Of a stretch of DNA of 19,643 nucleotides, positions 6,695 through 12,314 are shown piece by piece. A program made the position numbers and the translations under genes. The notes under the pieces were generated by a model. That model was not told where the DNA came from and did no database searches. It worked only from the letters and a program-made list of their open reading frames with translations. This stretch comes from Oribacterium sp. (lineage in GTDB: Bacteria; Bacillota_A; Clostridia; Lachnospirales; Lachnospiraceae): the NCBI GenBank assembly GCA_017940955.1, contig JAGAXP010000002.1, positions 1 to 19,643 on the forward strand, written 5' to 3'. Position 1 is the first letter of the stretch. Each line of letters starts with the position of its first letter.

Positions 6695-8506
6695 TCACTT
6701 GTCCGCATCTCCGAATTCCAGCGGTACCCTCACCGTGATAAGCGTTCCGCCTTCCTCTCTCCTTGATGCCTTGACTCCGTACTCCTTACCATAGTACATG
6801 CACATGATGGTATTGACATTATTGAGTCCCAGATGTCCCTTGAGGGTCTCCTCATCGTCAGTCTCCAGGGCTTTAATGTATTCGTCGGAAATGCCTCTGC
6901 CGTTATCTTCTATATCAATCCGCAGATTCCTGCTGTTTCCGGTTTTCTCACCCGTTAATTCCGAACCGGGTAATCCTGTGTGCCCATAATCTGCATCCGG
7001 ATTTCCACCGGCCATATCCTCTGCAAAAGCCCTGTTTCCGTCAGTCTCTTCTACCTCAGCCCTGACATGTATCCTTCCGTCCTTCTGACCCTCCATACCG
7101 TGAATTATGGAATTCTCCACAAGAGGCTGAAGTATAAGCTTCGGGACTATGGCATTAAGCAGCTCATCCCCGACCTCCAGCTTCAATGTGAAACAGTCAT
7201 CGAACCGTATCCTCTGTATGTCGCAGTATCTCCTTATCATCTCCAGCTCCTTCTCCAGAGGAGAAAACTGCTTCCCGGAGATACTGTACCTGAGAATCCC
7301 TGCAAGAGATGAGGCTAATGTTGCCACCTCCGAAACCTGGTTTGCCTTTGCGGCCCACTTTATGGTATCCAGGGTGTTGTACAGAAAGTGCGGATTGAGC
7401 TGCGCCTGCATCATGGCGATCCTGGTTTCGGTCACCTTTCGTTCCGATCTGACCTGCTCTTCCATGGTTTCCTTAAGCTGGGTTGTCATTTTATTGAAGC
7501 CCACCGCCAGCTGCTGGAACTCATCCTCCCGGTCAAGCTCTATCTTTGTATCGAAGTCGCCTTTTCTGAACCTTTTCATGGCCCGGTAAAGCTCATTAAT
7601 AGGTCTCGAAAAGAACTCACTGAATTTCGATGCCGCAATAAAGCATACGATCATACCAAACAGCACCAGCAAAAGAAGCACCCGGTAGCCTGCCTTCACA
7701 GCACTCTCCTCCAGCACCGGAGGTGTTATATAGAGACACAGAAGCTCCATTCCGGGAAGCTCACTGAGGTAGACATTATCCCTGATATCAGAGTTATACG
7801 CTTCTGACGAGAGGAGGTTTTCCCTGACCTTTGAAAGAACCAGACCGTCCTCGGCCGTGCCTATCAGACAGAAGGGTCTCAGGAATCTATTTGCCAGGAT
7901 GAACCCGTCACGGGAACTGATTCCCTCCTTGATCTGTTCCCTTACCTGCTCCTGTGAAAGTCTTATGACTATAAAGCAGGGCTCCGGATCATCAAGTATC
8001 TTTTTCACCATAAGAAGTGCCGATCCCGCATCCACTGTCGATGAGTTTAATGCATACGCCACCACATCTTTTCCTGCCTCAGCCTCTTTCAGTATCCAAT
8101 AGTAATCTGAGGACATAAGGCTGCCGTTGCCTGTTCCGGTGCTGTAACGGCATTTTCTTCCCCTGTAGAGCTCTATAACCGCAAAATTTCTGATATCTTC
8201 AGTTTCACGATACAGCTCTGAGTATACATCTACTATGTTGCCGCTTCCCGTTTTAAGTGCTTCTCTTATTACCTGACTACGGCTAAGCTTCTCCAGAGCA
8301 TTCTTTGAAAGCTCCAGCATCTCGCTTATCCTGCCGGATACATATTTCTCCTGCTCCAGATCCCTGGTTTCATAATCTAACCTGACCCTGGTCTGAAAAG
8401 TATGTATGGTAAGGATACCTCCGGGAATAACAAGAAGGATCAGCACAGAAAGAAATGCGGCAAAAATCTGCCGCTTAAAAGACTGTTTTATAAATCCAAG
8501 TCCCAT
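6695..8506 (-). CDS. Membrane sensor histidine kinase (YesM/HptS-like, LytS/YesM class)
   Basis: Membrane kinase of 603 residues. The first membrane segment is at about 13-34, followed by an extracellular sensing domain (about 35-274) and a second membrane segment (about 275-294). A HAMP linker (about 297-345), a His-kinase domain with phosphoacceptor H373 in AQLNPHFLYNTLD, an N-box with N465 in PLVENSIIHG and a G-box DNGRGIS (534-540) follow. These motifs place it in the YesM-type His_kinase class. About 40 residues rich in Gly, Asp and Glu are inserted between N-box and G-box (about 485-526), where the family is usually short. ATG at 8506 is preceded by AGGAGAAGGG. Between a binding lipoprotein gene and an AraC-type regulator gene, it likely receives its signal from that lipoprotein, as proposed for HptA-HptS. 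Confidence 0.93.
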   Translation of the reverse strand: MGLGFIKQSFKRQIFAAFLSVLILLVIPGGILTIHTFQTRVRLDYETRDLEQEKYVSGRISEMLELSKNALEKLSRSQVIREALKTGSGNIVDVYSELYRETEDIRNFAVIELYRGRKCRYSTGTGNGSLMSSDYYWILKEAEAGKDVVAYALNSSTVDAGSALLMVKKILDDPEPCFIVIRLSQEQVREQIKEGISSRDGFILANRFLRPFCLIGTAEDGLVLSKVRENLLSSEAYNSDIRDNVYLSELPGMELLCLYITPPVLEESAVKAGYRVLLLLVLFGMIVCFIAASKFSEFFSRPINELYRAMKRFRKGDFDTKIELDREDEFQQLAVGFNKMTTQLKETMEEQVRSERKVTETRIAMMQAQLNPHFLYNTLDTIKWAAKANQVSEVATLASSLAGILRYSISGKQFSPLEKELEMIRRYCDIQRIRFDDCFTLKLEVGDELLNAIVPKLILQPLVENSIIHGMEGQKDGRIHVRAEVEETDGNRAFAEDMAGGNPDADYGHTGLPGSELTGEKTGNSRNLRIDIEDNGRGISDEYIKALETDDEETLKGHLGLNNVNTIMCMYYGKEYGVKASRREEGGTLITVRVPLEFGDADK

Positions 8507-8613
8507 TAATCCCTTCTCCTCTGTGATAAATATTTTTTGTTCTGATTCATCAGGTTATTCCGTTCAATGAATACCGATCATATATCGAATCCCGAAGCTG
8601 TATCTTTTCACAT

Positions 8614-9663
8614 CTATTTGTCAGATGCCCTGACAGCTCTCCATGCCTCCATGGCCGCCGCTTCCTCAGAAGCCGATTTCTTTATGTCAAAATCAAGAAG
8701 CTTCACTTCCTCATAATCCTGAGACAGCTCCACATCCGTTCTCACAGGCCTTCTGTGGAAATGCTCCATGGCATACCTCTGGGTATCATAAGCCACGATG
8801 AAATCCAGGAATTTCCCGGCATTAAAGCTATGAGGCGCATTCTTCACTATGGCACAGGCATCCGGAAGAGCAATTGTGCCTTCTTCGGGATATATCATCG
8901 CTATATCATAGCCCTTCGCCATATATTTTTTTGCGGTTTCCTCCAATGTTATCCCCACCATGCATCTGCCGGATTCCACATCGGGAATCACCAGACCGGA
9001 TGAATCGAGAACATTACCGTCCAGCTGCTCATATAATTCCGGAATAAGCTCCTCAGGTGCTTCGTTGAAAAGCTGTGACATAAAAGACACTATAGTGTAG
9101 CTGGTTCCGGAAACCTCCATATCCGCAAATGCTATCTGCCCTTTCCAGCGTTCATCAAAAAGCTCCTTCCAGTTCCTGGGGGCATCTCTCTTTGCCACAA
9201 GCTTGGGATTGTAAATGAATACGATGGGCAGTTCCGTAAAGGGTGTCCATAAATCCTCCGGAGAAAGATATTCGCCGAAAAGCTGCTCACTTTCCGTAAC
9301 CCGGTAGGGATAAAACAAGTCTTTTTTCGCCTCGTAGTACTCCGCTCCTCCACCGAACATGATATCACAGTCACTGCCCTCACCGGACTCGATCCTGTCA
9401 AACATCTCCGAAGTTCCTCCGGAAACTATATTTACCCAGATACCGGTGGCATTTTCAAATTCCGTGATCACAGGCATGTAAACCTCTTCCTTGTGAGAAG
9501 TGTAAACCGTAAGCTGCCTTTCCTCCGACACACTGTATTTCTGTGAAAGAGTCCTTATCTCTTCCTCCCTCTGACTGTTACCGCAGCCCGACAGAAAAAA
9601 CACTGTCATAAAAAGGGCGGATATCAGCACCTGTTTTATCATCTTGTTTTGTGGCCTTTTCAT
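8614..9663 (-). CDS. Second solute-binding lipoprotein, probable sensory partner of the kinase (HptA/PgtC/FbpA-like)
   Basis: Lipoprotein of 349 residues from the chosen start. The signal sequence MKRPQNKMIKQVLISALFM leads to the lipobox LSGC, then a binding domain with typical Fe3+-type binding-protein features: LTVYTSHKEEVYMPVITEF, FDRIESGEGSDCDIMFGGG, LPIVFIYNPKLV and PRNWKELFDERWKGQIAFAD. An in-frame ATG at 9735 exists, but it lies beyond a terminator hairpin (9684-9712) and gives a basic non-signal-like N-terminus, so ATG 9663, with AAAGAGA upstream, is preferred. No permease or ATPase follows. Instead the kinase and regulator genes come next, 107 bases downstream, as in staphylococcal hptA-hptS-hptR. 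It probably reports ligand to the kinase rather than feeding the pore, although dual use is possible. Confidence 0.88.
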   Translation of the reverse strand: MKRPQNKMIKQVLISALFMTVFFLSGCGNSQREEEIRTLSQKYSVSEERQLTVYTSHKEEVYMPVITEFENATGIWVNIVSGGTSEMFDRIESGEGSDCDIMFGGGAEYYEAKKDLFYPYRVTESEQLFGEYLSPEDLWTPFTELPIVFIYNPKLVAKRDAPRNWKELFDERWKGQIAFADMEVSGTSYTIVSFMSQLFNEAPEELIPELYEQLDGNVLDSSGLVIPDVESGRCMVGITLEETAKKYMAKGYDIAMIYPEEGTIALPDACAIVKNAPHSFNAGKFLDFIVAYDTQRYAMEHFHRRPVRTDVELSQDYEEVKLLDFDIKKSASEEAAAMEAWRAVRASDK

Positions 9664-9683
9664 CACATGTCTCTTTAAAAAAC

Positions 9684-9712
9684 GGTTTCTGCGGCAATGC
9701 ACCGCAGAAACC
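9684..9712 (-). terminator. Terminator behind the hydrolase gene / hairpin in the sensor-operon leader
   Basis: Perfect 11-bp stem GGTTTCTGCGG/CCGCAGAAACC with a seven-base loop, followed on the minus strand by GTTTTTTAAAG. It lies 45 bases after the hydrolase stop and only 20 bases before the lipoprotein ATG, too close for a promoter to fit in between. Transcription of the sensor genes must therefore pass through it. Confidence 0.85.
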
Positions 9713-9733
9713 TGAATTAAACGGATTGTCAGC

Positions 9734-9761
9734 ATTATATCCCATTATATCCATATCTCAG
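9734..9761 (-). promoter_or_regulatory. Candidate promoter for the sensor operon
   Basis: On the minus strand CTGAGA (9756-9761) lies 16 bases before a perfect TATAAT (9734-9739); a second TATAAT occurs ten bases upstream (9744-9749). The elements overlap the hydrolase stop codon. A start near 9727 would put the 9684-9712 hairpin in the untranslated leader of the lipoprotein-kinase-regulator operon. Confidence 0.45.
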
Positions 9762-11290
9762 CCCAGGAGCCGTTTTATAAATTTCACTCTTTCCTCAACA
9801 GCTGCTCTCTGTATACTGCTTCCCTTTGCCATATCAAAAGCATGTACCGTGCCGCGGGTTTTGTTCAATGTCACGTCATTGCCCTCAGCCTTGAGCCTTT
9901 TTGCAAAATCCACACCCTCGTCATGCAGAGGATCAAATTCAGCAGTCTCCACATACATAGGGCAAAGACCCGAAAGGGACTCTGCTTCCGAAGGAGAGTA
10001 GTAGTACTTAAGTCCCTCCTCCCTGTCTGATTGAACTATCTTTCTGTAGGCATTGATAGCCTCGCTGTTGATGATGGGAACATCTGAAAACTCATTCATG
10101 GACTCAGTCTTAAATCTCATGTCAAGGGAAGGGTAAAGGAGAAGGCTCCCCTTCGGCATGATAAGTCCCCTGTCCCTTGCAAGCAGGGTGATAGCCGCTG
10201 CAAGGTTCCCTCCTGCCGAATCCCCAATGACAAATATCTTCGCAGGGTCTATACCGTATTTGCCGGAATTGTTCTGGAGCTCTGTATAAACCTCAAATAT
10301 TTCTTTTATCTGAACCGGAGGCTGACGATAGGGTGACAGATCATACATGGGCAGCATCACTTTGCAGCCCGTATTTCTTGCAAGGTTTTCCGCAAGCTGG
10401 TAATGGTAAGGAAGGGCAGGGAAAAGGAAGGCACCTCCATGCAGGAACAGTATTACGGGAGCATCCTTTTTATCCTTGACAGCAAAAGGTATATATGCAA
10501 GCGTCTCAAGCTGCCCCTTCGACGCAGTGGGGGCAGGGATATTCAATCGGTCAAGACGCATGCCCAACGGAGCTGTAACTTTCTTTGGAAGTCCTCCGTA
10601 CATAAGCTCCACAAGCTTGACCTGGAACCTGGTCTTAGCTACGGGAATCTTGGAAAGCGATGCAAATTCAGGGCTTATTCCATAACTCTCTTTCTTTTCG
10701 CTGTCCTTACTGTCAAAATCAAGAACAACTGAAAAAAGGATACATTCCCTTAAGATGATCACCCTTACATCTTTGGTCAGGGCTGACAAAAGAGAAGCCG
10801 ATAATGCCACCCAGTCTTCTTCATCTCCATCGATATACCTGTTAAAGGAAGCCAGATTATAACTGTCAAGAGTCCATAAAAATGCATCCTTTACATTATC
10901 ACAGTCCAATTCATGAAGTATTGCTTTATCTGCCCGGCGAACACCTATATCTTCCGCTACCTTTTCATTCATTTCCAGTGTTTCAAAGCTTGTTCCCAAG
11001 AGTACCTTTAACTTCTGTGATACTCCGGATAAATTCTCAAAGGAAATATCTCTGATGGTTCCGGGAGAAAGCTCCATGGTAAAGGTGCACGAATGCTCAT
11101 TTCCATCGATATTGAGACCTCCGTCATCTACATTTCCGGCTATTTTTGTTATTTCCAGCATTTCTTCCGCTACAAGGTCCATATGCATTTTCTCACGTTT
11201 GCCAAGCCCCTTTTCCGTTGCATACTTTTCAGTGAAATCCCTTATATCCGCGAATGCTTCAGTTTCGTTTCCTTCTTTGATCACGATCAT
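9758..11290 (-). CDS. Alpha/beta hydrolase (HSL-type esterase) fused to an N-terminal RsbW-like ATPase-related region
   Basis: A 510-residue protein with two parts. The C-terminal part (about 215-510) is an alpha/beta hydrolase of the hormone-sensitive-lipase/acetyl-hydrolase group. It has the oxyanion motif HGG (284-286), nucleophile Ser358 in GDSAGG, probable acid Asp453 in EFDPLHDEG and probable base His483 in GTVHAFD, so it should be an active carboxylesterase or deacetylase. The N-terminal part (about 1-190) has features I associate with anti-sigma/RsbW-like ATPase proteins of Lachnospiraceae: DLVAEEMLEI near 38-47 and AFLWTLDSYN followed by LLSALTKDVRVII. It lacks a clear Asn N-box and glycine-rich ATP lid, so nucleotide binding is doubtful. 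No signal peptide is seen, implying a cytoplasmic enzyme. CGGAGG precedes the ATG. It is a single-gene unit ended by the hairpin at 9684-9712. Confidence 0.85.
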   Translation of the reverse strand: MIVIKEGNETEAFADIRDFTEKYATEKGLGKREKMHMDLVAEEMLEITKIAGNVDDGGLNIDGNEHSCTFTMELSPGTIRDISFENLSGVSQKLKVLLGTSFETLEMNEKVAEDIGVRRADKAILHELDCDNVKDAFLWTLDSYNLASFNRYIDGDEEDWVALSASLLSALTKDVRVIILRECILFSVVLDFDSKDSEKKESYGISPEFASLSKIPVAKTRFQVKLVELMYGGLPKKVTAPLGMRLDRLNIPAPTASKGQLETLAYIPFAVKDKKDAPVILFLHGGAFLFPALPYHYQLAENLARNTGCKVMLPMYDLSPYRQPPVQIKEIFEVYTELQNNSGKYGIDPAKIFVIGDSAGGNLAAAITLLARDRGLIMPKGSLLLYPSLDMRFKTESMNEFSDVPIINSEAINAYRKIVQSDREEGLKYYYSPSEAESLSGLCPMYVETAEFDPLHDEGVDFAKRLKAEGNDVTLNKTRGTVHAFDMAKGSSIQRAAVEERVKFIKRLLG

Positions 11291-11472
11291 GGTTTCTGCC
11301 TCCGTTTGTGAACCTTAATTCTTTATTTATGTTCCATTTTAACAAAAAACAATCACTTTTGATAGCCACTGATGTGCATTATTTCTTACATCGTGATTTT
11401 CAGCTTGGACAAAAACCGGTCAGAAAATGCAGATCGATGCGGGGGAAAACACCCCCTACTCGATGCCGCGTT

Positions 11473-11508
11473 GGCCTTCAAATGAATATAAATATTCGCT
11501 TGAAGGCC
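11473..11508. repeat. Near-perfect 17-bp inverted repeat of unknown role
   Basis: GGCCTTCAA (11473-11481) pairs with TTGAAGGCC (11500-11508), and GAATAT pairs with ATATTC inside, leaving a two-base loop and one two-base irregularity. There is no T-run on the plus side and no gene end nearby, so it is not an obvious terminator. A G5/C5 hairpin and two CGATGC copies lie just to its left. Confidence 0.6.
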
Positions 11509-11524
11509 GTATCGCGCACAAAAA

Positions 11525-11548
11525 ACCCGCGGTGGGTTAACCGCGGGT
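11525..11548 (-). terminator. Terminator of rpsT
   Basis: Stem ACCCGCGG/CCGCGGGT (11525-11532 with 11541-11548, eight-base loop) followed on the minus strand by a TTTTTTTG run. It lies about 95 bases after the rpsT stop codon. Confidence 0.85.
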
Positions 11549-11578
11549 CTTCGTGAGTAACGTTACTTACAAAGTAAT

Positions 11579-11639
11579 TTTTCAAGAACGACTTGAAAAC
11601 AGAAATCCTGATCAAAGATTTCTGTGCGCCTTTCGCGCA
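11579..11639 (-). other. Tandem hairpins in the rpsT 3-prime untranslated region
   Basis: Three consecutive small inverted repeats directly follow the rpsT stop codon: TTTTCAAG/CTTGAAAA (11579-11599), CAGAAATC/GATTTCTG (11600-11624) and TGCGC/GCGCA (11625-11639). A 12-bp palindrome AGTAACGTTACT lies further on, before the terminator. They could protect the transcript or form part of a small 3-prime-derived RNA. Confidence 0.5.
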
Positions 11640-11641
11640 GA

Positions 11642-11905
11642 TTAGTTCATAGAATCTACAGCCTTGTAAAGCTTAGCAATCTTTCTTGAAGCGTTGTTTG
11701 ACTTGTAGATGCCCTTGCTGTGAGCCATAGCAATCTTCTTCTGAGCCATCTTAAGAGCGTCCTGAGCCTTAGCCTTATCACCGGCCTCAACTGCTGCGTA
11801 TACTCTCTTGATGTATGTCTTAACTTCTGAACGGATAGCCTTGTTACGCTCATATCTTGTAGCTGCAACAAGAATTCTCTTCTTTGCTGACTTAATATTT
11901 GCCAT
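11642..11905 (-). CDS. rpsT: 30S ribosomal protein S20
   Basis: Small-subunit ribosomal protein that binds 16S rRNA early in 30S assembly. The 87-residue product is the usual length and begins MANIKSAKKRILVAATRYER, the hallmark S20 start, followed by the KSEVK-like segment (here IRSEVKTYIKRV), alternating Lys/Ala helices and IYKSNNASRKIAKLYKAV near the C-terminus. The longer in-frame start at 11992 is rejected because AGGAGAT lies nine bases before ATG 11905 and the S20 N-terminus begins there. It is a single-gene unit with a near-consensus promoter and its own terminator. S20 genes often have autoregulated leaders. Here a GATATCGATATC palindrome (11928-11939) can pair with the ribosome-binding region, which would fit, but that is inference. 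Confidence 0.97.
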   Translation of the reverse strand: MANIKSAKKRILVAATRYERNKAIRSEVKTYIKRVYAAVEAGDKAKAQDALKMAQKKIAMAHSKGIYKSNNASRKIAKLYKAVDSMN

Positions 11906-11994
11906 TTGGAAATATCTCCTTTCACCTGATATCGATATCTTACATGTGCGTTTTTCAAGTACCGGACACGGACAGTTTGAAAACACGCTCAACT

Positions 11995-12023
11995 ATCATA
12001 TATAAAACCCCCATTTGTGTCAA
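11995..12023 (-). promoter_or_regulatory. rpsT promoter
   Basis: On the minus strand a perfect -35 box TTGACA (12018-12023), a 17-base spacer and the -10 box TATGAT (11995-12000) form a near-ideal vegetative sigma promoter. This predicts a leader of about 80 bases before the rpsT ATG. Confidence 0.85.
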
Positions 12024-12064
12024 GAGCTAAAAAAATGAATTTTTCGCAGGGGAGTCCAGCTCCA

Positions 12065-12163
12065 TAACAGTTCAGCCGGTGAGCCAGGGGGACGTGGTTG
12101 GTGGTCCATTTTAGGAAAATGGACCACTAACCCCGTCCCCCCGATCCACCGGCTGAACTGTTA
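12065..12163. repeat. REP/MITE-like 99-bp inverted repeat, copy B
   Basis: Two arms of 48 bases (12065-12112 and 12116-12163) pair almost completely around a three-base loop; the outermost pairing reads TAACAGTTCAGCCGGTG against CACCGGCTGAACTGTTA. Each arm contains a GGGGGACG-type core and GGTGGTCCATTTT. Copy A at 3957-4017 matches one arm, so copy B looks like a head-to-head dimer of the same unit. No open frame or target-site duplication was identified. Confidence 0.8.
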
Positions 12164-12236
12164 CCCAGCCCCATTTCAATGCAAAAGGTGAACGTATCCC
12201 ACTATCAGTATTCTGTCATGAAAAGTATGAAAAAGG

Positions 12237-12259
12237 GGACCGGGCTTGATGCCCGGTCC
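12237..12259 (-). terminator. Terminator of the flavin reductase gene
   Basis: Perfect 9-bp GC-rich stem GGACCGGGC/GCCCGGTCC with a five-base loop, followed on the minus strand by CCTTTTTC. It lies about 55 bases after the reductase stop codon. Confidence 0.9.
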
Positions 12260-12314
12260 TGAACAACCTAATGATACTCCACTCAATATTGGAGATCCCT
12301 ATTACGGAACGAAA

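Larger units (their letters stand above)
11291..11641. other. Intergenic region between the hydrolase gene and rpsT
   Basis: Gap of 351 bases without a convincing gene. From the hydrolase end it holds an AT-rich upstream stretch with no well-spaced promoter, a structured block (about 11404-11508), the rpsT terminator (11525-11548) and several hairpins of the rpsT 3-prime untranslated region (11579-11639). The small open frames here lack ribosome binding sites. Confidence 0.6.
11906..12314. other. Intergenic region between rpsT and the flavin reductase gene
   Basis: Gap of 409 bases. It holds the rpsT leader and promoter (to 12023), the 99-bp inverted repeat copy B (12065-12163), the reductase terminator (12237-12259) and about 55 unremarkable bases after the reductase stop. 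No protein-coding frame with a ribosome binding site was found. Confidence 0.65.

Noticed and set aside
5828..6766. 312-codon plus-strand frame
   Set aside because: Antisense to the response regulator, whose receiver and AraC motifs are clear; no start signal.
9664..9735. Longer N-terminus for the second binding lipoprotein (ATG 9735)
   Set aside because: The extension would span a terminator hairpin and adds a basic segment before the signal peptide; ATG 9663 gives a normal lipoprotein signal.
11906..11992. Longer N-terminus for ribosomal protein S20
   Set aside because: S20 proteins start with MANIKSAKKR, and a good ribosome binding site precedes ATG 11905; the longer version would also start very close to the predicted transcription start.
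3957..12163. Repeats considered as a CRISPR array
   Set aside because: The two similar elements are 8 kb apart, are palindromic hairpins of different length and are not separated by regular spacers.
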